Shown here piece by piece: positions 43,989 through 54,612 of a stretch of 64,000 bases of DNA (position 1 is its first letter; each line of letters starts with the position of its first letter). The notes below the pieces were generated by a model that had not been told where the DNA came from, did not search any database, and worked only from the letters and a program-made list of their open reading frames with translations. Source of the DNA: Thamnaconus septentrionalis (taxonomy: Eukaryota; Chordata; Actinopteri; Tetraodontiformes; Monacanthidae); contig CM020504.1 in NCBI GenBank assembly GCA_009823395.1, forward strand, positions 21,934,040 through 21,998,039, read 5' to 3'. Made by a program: the position numbers and the translations under genes.

Positions 43989-44110
43989 CATAGACACATA
44001 TACTGGTGATTTAAAATATATATACACATATACATACATATATAAGCAATAATATATATCTATATATATATATATATATATATACATACATATATATATT
44101 ATTGCTTATC
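43989..44110. repeat. TA-rich array with flanking 18-bp perfect inverted repeat
   Basis: The arms at 44042-44059 and 44092-44109 (ATAAGCAATAATATATAT and its exact complement) flank a TA run. The whole could form a long hairpin. Confidence 0.85.
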
Positions 44111-44578
44111 TAATATATTGTTTATATTCACTTTGTTGAGGTTGAGGACAGATGTCTCAGTGTCTTAAATGCAGTTCTCAGTTGAGGTGCAAGGTTACTG
44201 AATCACCATTTTTTGTGACAACTGAAGTTGCAATTTCAGCACTCAAAACAGCACATGCTCAAACATTCACAGCTCAGCTGTCTGTATAAATATTCAACAA
44301 CAATAAGACCCCTCGCTGGATTTAATTAGGTGCAGCATATTCAAACAAGCACTAATTTCCCTTTAAGTCTTGTTTGTGTTTCTTTCCTCCCCTGGTGTCT
44401 TCCCTCGCGGACGCTTTACGCGAGCGATTTAATCTACGACCAGATGAGCCGCTCCCCCTTCGACCCGACGAAAACAAACAGCGAGCACTGCAAAAGATTT
44501 GCAGAGACTGTAAATCTGCTTTCAAACAGGAGGTGTTCACCGCACGGTATCAGCGAGGTGCTGCTGACTCGCTGTCAC
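44111..44578. other. Non-coding, upstream of CD96
   Basis: Nothing recognisable. It probably contains distal CD96 promoter sequence. Confidence 0.35.
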
Positions 44579-44760
44579 TCTGTGTGTGTGTGTGTGTGCG
44601 TGTGTGTGTGCGTGGCTTCCTGTGAAGATAGGCCATCGTCTTCGCTGTCACACACACTCTCCGACACCGCCGGGCTGACAGTCGGCGCCGTCGCTGCCTC
44701 CCCTCCGAGCCCTCCATGGATTCAGCCTGATTGATCCTAATGAGTTTGGGGAGCTTAGGC
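44579..44760 (+). promoter_or_regulatory. Proximal 5' flank or 5' UTR of CD96 with GT repeat
   Basis: A GT/GC repeat at 44579-44612 is followed by a TTCCTG (ETS-type) match and a GC-rich stretch leading to the CD96 start codon. ETS sites are common in lymphocyte promoters. No TATA box or start site can be assigned, so the promoter reading is inference. Confidence 0.3.
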
Positions 44761-47700
44761 ATGGCTCGAAGTGCACCCGCAACGGCTCTCCTCCTCCTCC
44801 TCCTCCTCCTCTTGCACGTTACACAAGGTAATCCCCGACCAGGTGTGTTGCTCACACAACAGCGAACGAAGGCTGCGGGTTTTTTGAAACTGTTGCCGCC
44901 TCGGCGTAGCGCTCGCATGCACTTTGAGAATTGTAAGAACATCCTCGTCCTCCTTGCTTTTCCCTCACAGCCAATATTTATCTGATGTGCTCTACAGGGC
45001 AGCAGGTTGTAGAGATGATCCATCATGAGAAAATGGAGGTGACGGTGGGCCAAAATGTTGCGTTGCCATGCATTTTGGGAAACAGCACTGCACAGATCCA
45101 TGTTGTCAACATGGAGTGGAAGAAAGGCAGAGATAAAGCAACGAAACTGCTGGTGTACAACCCAATGTTCGGGGCAGAGTACCTTCGGAATAACATCACC
45201 TTGCAGGTACAGAACAATAGCATGGACTTCCACCTCATTCTCCATGGCGTGACCAGTAGGGACAGCGGCATCTACATCTGCGTGCTCTCAACTTATCCGT
45301 TGGGCAACATCATCAGGGAGACGGAGCTAAAAATCAGAGGTAAGGGGACTTCAGAGAAGACTGCGCCGCACCACAGGGCTCTAACTCTTAATTGTCCGTT
45401 GCATATATTTCACGTTGCTGCCGATTGCATCAGGGTGCTGCTCCTCTGCCCGTCTCATCAATTATTTAACTTTGGAGTAAATGTTGTGAAGTAATTGCAA
45501 GAAGACATCTGCCGTAAAAAGCTTTGTTTTGCAGCAGCGGCAGACTCAATACATGCGAACCTTCACCTTCGAGTGACACAGAGGAGCAAAGGATATTTTA
45601 CATTGAAGTGATTTTTTTTTGTTTGTTTGTTTTTGTTGACAGCGCTGTAGTGTTGTCAGAGCAAATCACCCTCACGCCATGTCTCCGCTAGGTCCCCATG
45701 TTGAAGTGGTGTGTAACCAGGAGAGCCAGGTCGAGGTGAGAGCTGGAGAAAACATCACAATCAGATGCAAGGCGACGCCGGGCTCACGTTACATGTGGAC
45801 CAAGGTAACGGGCAGAACTCATCCACCGTGTTCCACAGACTCGCACTCAATACAAATGCTGTCCTGCAGACTCATTTGACTTCCTGAGGTCTCCAACCAG
45901 TCTGACCTCAGACCCCCGACATCAATTGGGCATTTTCTTCTATTCTGTATCTGTGAAGCGGCCTGTCTGGCACCAACAACCAAATTCACCACATTCAAAA
46001 TCTCTTGATCACGTTTCTTCACAAATCTGACACTCGCTTCCAATTTCAGCAAGTCACCCTCACCGCATCTACACATCTGGACGCACCGAGTTGCTGCCAT
46101 GTGATTGGCTGATTAGGCTATTTGAATGAACAGGCAGCTGAATAAGGTAGCCAGTGACTTACCACCGTACATTCTATTTTACTGGCTCTAGGACAACTCC
46201 CTGGTGTCAGAGAACACCTCCCTGGAGCTCTGGAGGGTGACGGAGCTTCACGCAGGGCTTTACAATCTGACCGTCCACACAGGGGGTACAAGTCAGCACA
46301 AATGGTTTTTCATCGCAGTGTTACGAGCAACCACAAGCCGAGCGGGTGAGCTGCATCATTTTCTTTATTTTGTCCCCTTCTCTCTTTGTGTCACACTCAA
46401 TTTCAAAATTTCCTCTGGGCTGGATTAACTGTCTAGCAAAGGGCCCCGGAGACCCAACAACTTAATAAACTGCACTGGACCAGAGGGCTGATACTTGACT
46501 TTCTTTTTGTTATTATTGTGTGTAACTCGCTCAATCCGCATTTTAATTAGCTGTGAGGAAACATTGGGAGGATTTGAGGCTCCCAGCCATGTTGCGTACC
46601 AATGCTCAGCAACAGTGGTGAATTGCGAACTGCAGAACTTTGGGAGCGTAACTGTTGAGTTGAACTGTAGCACAGTATTTTAAAGTGTGGTTAAGATAAA
46701 ATGTGATTTGATAAATATTATTGATTATTGGAAATTAGATGATTGGTGAATGTGTATTTAAAAGTAATTTAAAAGGGCTGTAAAGGTAAAATGGTGATTG
46801 AATTATGCTTTTTTGCTATTTTGGGAGCTTTAAATTACAATATTTTCATTATTTTCTAGATTATATGTTCTAGATTAAATTTTAGTAAGTTAAAAGTTAA
46901 GAAAATTTTGCTTAGTTTCATTATTAATCTCTAGTAATTAAAATTTATTGAGTTGGTTTTATATTTAATTGTATTTGGGTAATGTTTTCTAGAGCTCTAA
47001 GGTACTGTTTGAGTGTATTCAAGATTTTTCACCTGCACTGACCTGGGCAACTTTCAAAATAAAAGAAAGAAAAAGAAAGAAAGATGAGTCTTGGTCTTGA
47101 GTGAATTCCAGTCCTATGTTTCGAAGCAAGCTACCTTTTCAAGTGGGGGAAGTGCTCAACAGTAACTGAATTATTTGCCGTGAAGTCAACGGAGGACTGG
47201 GACGGGATGCACTATGGTGTGGAACCGCCCAAATTGCTTGTTGTCTGTGCCCGCTGTGGAATGAGCCGCAGCATAGAGCCGCCAGTGGGTCGCACTAAAA
47301 AGAAGTAATCTTCCCCCTTCCCACTTGTCTAATTTCCCATCCTGGCTGTTTCTTGAGAACAATGTTGAATAAGAGACAGAGAAACGAAGCGGGTAAAGCC
47401 GCACAGATGTCAGAAGCCACTTTCTGCTCATCACTTCTGTCAAACCACAAAGACACTAATGTAACAAACGTCAAAGCAAAAGGCATCTGGACGGTTTTGG
47501 TGGTGTGGGTAAGAGCACAACCTGTTGGACGCAGTGCAGTAGCACATCTAATTTGCAAAGAGGTCAAAAAACAAGAAACATTTGGATTTTAAACATAGCC
47601 AGTGAAGGAAAACGTGACGATTTGGGGAGTTCAGCCTCACAGCCTGAGTTTCCAGATCGACTGTACGCGTGAGGAGGGAAGCTGAGAGTGAATGATGCTT

Positions 47701-49836
47701 AAATCCATATTTACTACTTGGGAAAAAGTGTTAGAAATCCATGCAGTGACATTCACTCAATCTCGCTGTCTGGCTCCAGGGAGTCGTGTCGCTTGATTTG
47801 CGGTGCTGCTTCCTAAATACGTCTTTAAGACTCTTTTATTTCCACCTCGTGAATATTCATTAAAGGGTGATAAAAAGCCAAGTCGACTTTAGTTTCAGTG
47901 GCGCATCAGAGCCCAGTGGATGTTTTAAATTTTTGTGATGCATTGCTCTGAGAATAGAGGTTCCAGAGGTGGGAAGCTGAGCTTTTTACTGACTATTAGG
48001 CCACTTTTACACCAAGTTTATTCTACTTCATAACATTTATCAATTGAAGACATTATTTATTACCTCCAGCTGCCGCGAGAAGGAATGATACCGAACCAAA
48101 TTTCTTTCTTTTTCTGTATGTGTGTGTTTTGTTTGTAATCAGTGCAATAATGTTCTGTTACAGTTTCAGATGCTGGGTCGGTACCGCCACAATCTACGTC
48201 TGCATCGGAGGTCACTGCGGCGCCCACCTTACCATGTCGACACCAGCCAATGACTTTTTCACCACGGACGTGACCCACAACACGACTACGGCTGCCGACG
48301 TAACGGACAATCTCGCCGCCGTTAACGTCACGGCCAGGAAGAATGTGACGTCGCAGCCAAACCGCACGCAGCCCGGCGCCACCTCAGCACCCCCCACGTA
48401 CACCGAGCACCATCCGACCGGCAACTCCAGCGATCGGCAGATAAACCAGACGCTCACTTCAAGCACCTCCCCTTTTACTGAGAAAGTGCCGTCCAGCGAT
48501 CCCTCCGCGGGTTACACGACGGTCCTGTTCAGCTCAACGCAGGGGGCTAGAAACCAGTCGGAGCCACAGGTCCTTACATCCACCAGTCTGGAATGGAGCA
48601 CACAGGTCGGCTTCACGAGAGACTCGGCGGTCAACAAGGGACCAGACCTAGGTAAGAAGTGATTATGAGCCCCAGTGTGTCACAATGTATTTTCCAGGTG
48701 TTCCGAACTGTGCCCCGTCTGCCTGAAATTGACCTTCCTACCAATGCACAGCAGTGTTTTAGGAGGGAGGTCACAATAAGATGAGCAGCTGACTTGCAAC
48801 CAGTCACATGTTTCAGGGTCAAACACCAATACAAAGTCGGCCTTCTTCTAAATTTCTGGTGTGGTGGCAGAGGGCTAAATTTATTAATTTACTTGCTGGT
48901 TGACTGACTGATTCATTCACATATTTATTTATGGGGGGGTTTTCCAGAGATCATCCTAGGGGCAGAGTTGAGCCGCTGCATTTCCAGTGTGTAAATTTTG
49001 AGGAAAAAAAAACAGGGGGGGCTCAAGGGAGGCGGGGTTTGCACGCTGCGAAATACTCAACAGGTGAGGCCGCCTCCCTTCAAAACAACAGATGAACATC
49101 AGCGGTGCCATCTGGATCGCTGTCGTGTGCCTCAGCCTCAGGCTACCGCGCTTGTTTGACAGAGACGCATCGCATTGATGGGAGTCACAGAGAGGAGGAC
49201 ACCTACTGGGGGTGGGGGTGGGGGTCGAATGAAAAACAAAACAAAAACGCTTGGTATTGCAACTTATTAAAAATGCTTTAATCAATATCTTCCAAGTGTG
49301 TTTTGTTTCAGCAGAGAAAGCCGGTCGATACTTTGCAAACGTGGCGGGATCGCAGTCCCACGATTTTCTTTCCCCTTTTCTTGCTTTTTGTGTTTCCTCA
49401 ACACAGACGGCCCGCAGAGCCATCTGTTGCTACTGCTACTGATCGTCCCGCTGATATTGATCGCCGTGGTCGGCTTTCACTACAGAAGGCAAATAATAAA
49501 GAAGAGGTAAAGATCCACCCAGTAAACCTTTCCACCTGCTTGTATTTATTCAGTGTCGTGCGGCGGCGAGCCTGAATGTCCCCGATGGAAAAAAAAAAAT
49601 AAAATCTATGAATCTGATGGAACATGACCTATAATAACCGGGCGTTTCCCGGATGCAGCGCACTTTCTAGCAACCTGTCAATACATGTGTGTGTGTGTGT
49701 GCGTGCACGTTCTCTCCACAGGATGGATCTTCCACCTCCGTTCAAACCGCCTCCACCTCCGGTCAAGTACACAGGGCCGAGACGCAGGGACATCTCGACT
49801 GAGTCCGCTCCATGGTGCAACGGGACCATCGTTTAA
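44761..49836 (+). CDS. cd96: CD96 (TACTILE) orthologue, seven coding exons, one frame discontinuity
   Basis: This is a type I membrane receptor of the PVR/nectin-binding immunoglobulin family; mammalian CD96 is on T and NK cells and binds CD155. Exons by phase and GT-AG signals are 44761-44827, 44998-45339, 45692-45804, 46192-46345, 48164-48651, 49407-49506 and 49722-49836. Exon 1 encodes a leucine-rich signal peptide. The start at 44761 has G at -3 and +4; an in-frame ATG at 44740 has a weaker context. Exon 2 is a V-type domain with Cys47, Trp63, the DSGIYIC motif and TYPLG, the family T(F/Y)PxG signature. Exons 3-4 form a second Ig domain split by a phase-0 intron. Exon 5 is a Ser/Thr/Pro-rich stalk with seven N-glycosylation sequons. 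Exon 6 is the membrane span followed by basic residues. The tail has PPPFKPPPPPVKYT, nearly identical to mammalian CD96, which identifies the gene. Exons total 1379 nt, one short of a whole number of codons; the break lies in exon 5. Confidence 0.85.
46690..47000. other. Very AT-rich segment of CD96 intron 4
   Basis: The sequence is strongly A+T-rich with TAATT and TTAAA motifs, unlike the flanking intron. The rest of the 1.8-kb intron (46346-48163) shows no third Ig-domain exon. Confidence 0.5.
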
Positions 49837-50240
49837 AAAAAATGTGTAATGCCTGATGTATTTCACACAGTGGCAGCTCGTAATCAGCACACCGTGGAGG
49901 TACCGTATGTGTTGGAGGAGACAGAGTTACTGAAATGAAGAAACTGCAGTGGTGTTTTGTTTTTTTTTTGCCCCTTGCTGGACACAGAACTGATGTGCCA
50001 GTGTGTTTCTGGAGGATTTAAGCACGACGATCTACTCCAGGTTTTTACAACTTCATTGACATTAGAGCTGGAGGCAACATGCTGGGTGGAGTTTGATTCA
50101 TATATGCTGAGAGTAAATTGCTCCGAGTTTTCTCATTAGATTTTCTTTTTAAGATAGGCACCTTATGGATCTATAAAAGATTGAATGCAATTATGTGTCA
50201 TTTGAAATATTTGAAAATAAAAGGCATCTTTATTGTATGC
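49837..50240 (+). other. cd96: CD96 3' UTR with polyadenylation signal
   Basis: The sequence runs from the TAA at 49834-49836 to a canonical AATAAA at 50216-50221. The signal is followed by a T-rich, GT-containing stretch suitable for cleavage. The gap of about 1.4 kb before TRAT1 exon 1 fits transcript termination here. Confidence 0.6.
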
Positions 50241-51560
50241 TGTGCCGGTGATTTACTGTTACTCCTCTGCCTTTCACAGCAATATGACTCTCACTTTAAA
50301 GCACATTTAATTAGCCACGCCAACTATTGAGTGCTAACAAGCAGCCTGTTTACAGCCAGCGCTGATGGCTGATTCTCTGTGCTTCCTGTGGCCTTTTAAA
50401 GATCTGTACACATTCTGTAACATAGTTAAGCCTTTCCTGCCCAGCGGCCGTCAGACAATGTGGTCGCCACTGTCACCACTGCTTCCTTTTCTGCCCAACA
50501 CAGGCCTGTGGTACAGTACAGAGGCCAAGTCTTGTACATGAGTAACCACAGAGGTACGAGTGTATGTATGTATGTATTTTTTTTCCCCCTAACTTTCGCA
50601 CATGCAGCCCGCACAGTGTGCAGGCGTGTTGTGTAGCAACTAAACTTGAAACTATAACTTTGACCTACATGCCATATGGGGACTAATTAAACTTCTGCAA
50701 ATAACTATTGGCACAACAGCGCGCTCTGTTGTTAACTGTATGCAAACCTCTGTAGTCCCCCAGTACCCAGACGCAGCCCTTGATGCTAATGATAGCTTAG
50801 CCTTCATAATATGGTTACTGTTATTTACAATAAAATTTAGATCTAGTGGTAAATCATATGATAATACACCATATAGCCTTTTTAACGTACATTTTTCTTC
50901 CCTCTTGAGGCCGGATGTCTGACATGAAGATGTAAGTGTAAGTAGGCAAGGGAAATGAGGGAGATCAGATACTGTCAAATCAGATTCAGGCTCATTTCTC
51001 TTGTATATCTGATAATCAGGTTTCTGCCATCTGAGCAGACAGAGCGGATGGTCCATGGTGGCTCATTTCAACAAGCTGATTACACGTTAGCCAAGACACC
51101 CACTGCTCAGATATCAGGTGGGCATCAAAGTCCACAGATTCATCATGTACTGGTCTTACTCATCTTGTCTACTATCATGTTGTTGTTGTTTTTTTTCATG
51201 TTGACCTTTTCACAGCAAAAAATACACTGTTACGCATATATCTAAGGTATATATATTATTAAAATATTCAAAACAGATGTTTGATTTTGCTTGATTCTTT
51301 GAAATTGTTTTTCATTTTCACTCACAAGCCGCACTCCCCTCCCCCCCGCCAACACACACACACACACAGGTACAAAATGTGGCCAAATGTGTCTTTCGTT
51401 CTCAAACCGGCAGCTCATCAGAATGAGGTTACTGCTTCCTGTTTGTAACTGCACAAGGAAACAGCTTCTTCAGCTGTGACGCCACCAGACAACGGAGTTA
51501 ACAGAGGCGAGGTGAAGAATCAAAAGGGGACGGGGGTGGGGCTAGCAAACATCACTGGCT
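50241..51560. other. CD96-TRAT1 intergenic spacer
   Basis: No coding exon is seen. The stretch has a short TATG repeat near 50562-50577, a CA run at 51352-51369 and AT-rich sequence around 51230-51310. A minus-strand open frame at 50652-51056 has no recognisable domain. The TRAT1 promoter should lie at the right end; an ETS-like TTCCTG at about 51436 is the only motif I would note. Confidence 0.5.
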
Positions 51561-51632
51561 GAGCGTGCGATGGAGGACCGACAAAGCTCAGCGTCAAGAC
51601 AGACAGCCCATTTTTTTGAAGACGGCCGGAGT

Positions 51633-54612
51633 ATGACAGGTGAGATCAGGCCAACTGCTGAAAATAAGCTTTTGTTGATGTGATTTCTATTAGAGGCTGT
51701 AGGACAGTAGGGCTCCTTTTTCAATGTTGTTTCAATTGTAACTGTTAATTAAAAAAAACGAGAGAGAGAAAATAAAGAAAAATGATCTTAGAGCAGTTGG
51801 ACAAACAATAATGCAGATTAACAGAAAGCATTATTTCAAAGTGGATCGTTGTTTCGATCATGCTGACGATGTCTCACTGCTTCGTCTATTAAACTCCTTG
51901 TGTGTTTCATTTCCCCCAGAATTCTCCGTACGGTGAGCCCTGCATCACTAGTTTCAATGCAGGGCTCACGGCACCTGCCCGCGCTTGCTGTGTGACCTCC
52001 ACACTGTTTAGATTGTAGATGTTATTCAGTGCTTCCACGAATGGCAACTTTAGACGGTACGCAGCATGATGCTCTGATTTGCTAGGGAAAAAAAAAAAAA
52101 AAAGTGCGTTTTGATTTCCTGCCACTTGTCTTGTTTTCCCTTTCAGGCCTTTTCATTCACGCAGGTCCAAAAAACAAAAATGCGGTTTTAACTGCCGTCC
52201 TCATGTTTTAGTTTCCTTGTTTTCTTTTGTTTGTGGGTCTTTTCCGCTCATCATTAGGACAGCTGAAGGGGAAAATCTGAAATGTCTGAGATAATTTTTT
52301 TTTTTTTTTTTTTTGTTTTTTTTTCAATATTCAGTTTCTGAGAGGGGAGAGTGGCCACAAACAGAACCTGAAGCAGTTTTAAAAGCAGTAACGGTCAGCC
52401 TGCCTGTGACTTTTTCAGACTGTGAACTGGCGCTCCCGGGCCTGGTGCTATTATCTCTGGCCCTGTTTGCCTCAATGATTCTCAATGTCTTCCTCTTCAT
52501 CAGACGCCGGCCTCCTCAAAGCAGAGGTACGCTTCAGTTTTTCTCGCATGTTGTTTTTGTTTCAAATATTTATGTACAAATATATTTTAAAAAAGATATG
52601 ACTCTCTCAGCGTTTACATGGACAATTCTGTGGAAAAACCTAAATGACTAAATGTTTTGTTTATTTCTTCGAAAGGCACAACCACATGCTGCACACCGTA
52701 CGTTTTCGATAAAGAAAGGTGGGCACTTTTTTTTTGTTTGTTTGTTTGTTTGTTTTCCAATTGATGCCCTAATGAGACGTACGTCCTCATCTGGAGCGCT
52801 GCATCTGGTGTTGTGTCTCACGAAAAGTGTTTTGTTGGTGCAAGAATTTCAGTTTCCCACAGAAAAGTGTGACAGTGCCCCTCTGTTCCTTTGCCAAAGC
52901 ATCTCACAGGATCCGGGGCATGATTTCCCCAACTGCAGTCATGGTCAGCAGCACCAGGAGCAGATGGACCCTGACAGTTATCCCGATCAGCTGGAAAATC
53001 CCATCTACGGCAACATCAGCGCAAACAGGAGAGGTGAGCATCGGCCGGCGAGCCGTTCTGTCACCGTTAAGGAGAAATAGGAAGCCTCAAACACAGACAC
53101 TTGGTTCCCTATTTTCTGAATTCATGAGCTGTTTTTTTTTTCCCCAAACATTAAGAGTAATAAAGAATTAAAATGTGTAAAATGTACCTGAAAAGAAGAC
53201 AAGCTGAAAGTTTATTTGGCAGTTTGGACAATTTTTTCTGTCATTAGCAACAATATACATGTCGGGTTAAAAAAATCTACTGAACACCTTCCAGTTGAGT
53301 TTGGTTTCACGAGTTTTTTAACACCTTTATCATTTCCAACAGCGACTAAATGCAAATGTGCATCAAACACAACTGAACTGCAGTTTTATCTCGTCTTGCA
53401 TCCCACAGCGACAGCTAAAAATGATCTTGTGTCTCAAAACAAATAATGAGTTGTAGTGTAATTTTGGACCAATTCACACCTCAAAAGAGCCGTGTGACTC
53501 ACTGACTGCATTGAAACAAATATACAGTGCATCAGCCGACCGTGTGCTTCTCATCCTCAGGTTCTGTGGAAGGCTGCTACGAGATGATGACTGCGCAGCA
53601 CGTCCTACATCGCACGAAGGTAAACACTCACACCGGCCTCTTTTTTGGTTTTCTTTGTGCGAGTCACCTTATGCTCACGTCATGTCGTCTGTAATTTGCT
53701 TATTAATAAAAATTGTTGTTTGTCTGGGGTTTCAGTGTCTGGCTGTCAGGATAATATAACTGTAGAACTAAAAGTTTTTTATGATTATATATAAGCTGCA
53801 TGGACTAATGGACTTTAAAAAAATAACTGAAAGACCAAAGTCACGAGGTGATGAAAATAAAAAATGAGTTCCCATAATGTACAATGAATGTACCTGTTTA
53901 ATGACGTGTGCTACTAGGGGTTTGCATTGTTCTTTTCACACCAACAGTGAATATCTTCGGTTTCATCTGCAGCAGAAAAATTTTCACAGCGGAAGGCAGC
54001 TAGAATGATGTAGGTTGTGGTCAACAAGGCTGTGAACCGAAGACCAGATTAAGAACATGGGGTTCTAAAAATAAACCAAAGACAGAAGTTTCTGTGAAGG
54101 AGCAGCCACAGAATTGGCGACAGCAATTACAAACATGTTTCCGCTGCTTCTGTTAAAATCAGTTCGCAGATCCAGACCTGAATTACGCCTCGCTTGACCT
54201 GAAGCTGGCCAAGTTACGGAAGAAAGCTCGCAAGCAGGGCCACAACACGCCGCAGGACCAGCCGCCTGTTCACCAGGCGACCCCCGCCAACATGTTCTTG
54301 GAGGTGAACGCCGACGTGGACGCACAACTTCCCAGCAGAGACACCGGCACCATGGTGTCGCACAGTAGCATCTACCTGAACAGCCAGCAGATAGCCCAGG
54401 AGGCCGAGGACAAGGACAAGGAGAGAGAAAGGAGTTCGGAGGGGGAGAGTGCATGCTGGGATGGGGTGAGATGCTGCGGGGACGGTTACTCAGAGAGGAT
54501 GGGGAGGAGGGAAAGGCAGAGCTACAGCAACGGAAGTGCATGTACGCAGCTGTCGGAGGTGGAGGCCGGTCAGAGTGACGGCTCGCTCAGCGAAAGCAAC
54601 CACAATAGCTAA
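51633..54612 (+). CDS. trat1: TRAT1 (TRIM), T-cell receptor-associated transmembrane adaptor, six coding exons
   Basis: This adaptor is a disulphide-linked dimer in mammals. It associates with the TCR-CD3-zeta complex and recruits PI3-kinase through phosphotyrosine. Coding exons are 51633-51639, 52419-52526, 52676-52718, 52900-53033, 53561-53619 and 54163-54612, 801 nt in all (266 residues; human is 186). Exon 1 is only ATGACA plus G before GTGAGA, giving an N-terminus Met-Thr-Asp-Cys. Cys4 would be the dimer cysteine, followed by a membrane span at residues 6-30 and RRR. Tyr motifs follow the human order: PIYGNI (Tyr89), CYEMM (Tyr104, a YxxM p85 site) and NYASLDL (Tyr125), then a basic KLRKKARKQ segment as in mammals. 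The tail beyond about residue 140 is longer than in mammals, with an extra SIYLNS (Tyr188) and an acidic/Ser end. Exon 6 uses the AG at 54161-54162; the AG at 54168-54169 would create an immediate stop. Confidence 0.85.
51933..51969. repeat. Perfect 13-bp stem-loop in TRAT1 intron 1
   Basis: The arms GTGAGCCCTGCAT (51933-51945) and ATGCAGGGCTCAC (51957-51969) are exact reverse complements around an 11-nt loop. The left arm begins with GTGAG, which resembles a splice donor. There is no sign of a longer microRNA-type hairpin. Function is unknown. Confidence 0.7.

Noticed and set aside
44740..44760. Upstream in-frame ATG for CD96
   Set aside because: Weak start context; the next ATG has G at -3 and +4 and begins a standard signal peptide.
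46495..46683. Possible third Ig-domain exon in CD96 intron 4 with several cysteines
   Set aside because: It lacks the Cys-Trp-DxGxYxC pattern and suitable acceptor and donor phases, and does not repair the stalk frame.
49629..49890. Minus-strand frames opposite the CD96 last exon
   Set aside because: Shadows of the plus-strand proline-rich coding sequence and a GT repeat.
50652..51056. 134-codon minus-strand frame between CD96 and TRAT1
   Set aside because: No domain, no good splice sites, and overlaps low-information intergenic sequence.
52313..52418. In-frame upstream extension of TRAT1 exon 2 (acceptor near 52334)
   Set aside because: It has no ATG and would need another upstream exon; the acceptor at 52417-52418 joined to ATGACAG gives the short N-terminus and membrane-proximal Cys expected of the family. 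Kept as a possible isoform only.
54170..54612. TRAT1 exon 6 starting at 54170
   Set aside because: The phase from exon 5 would give a stop after three codons; the acceptor seven bases upstream keeps the frame.
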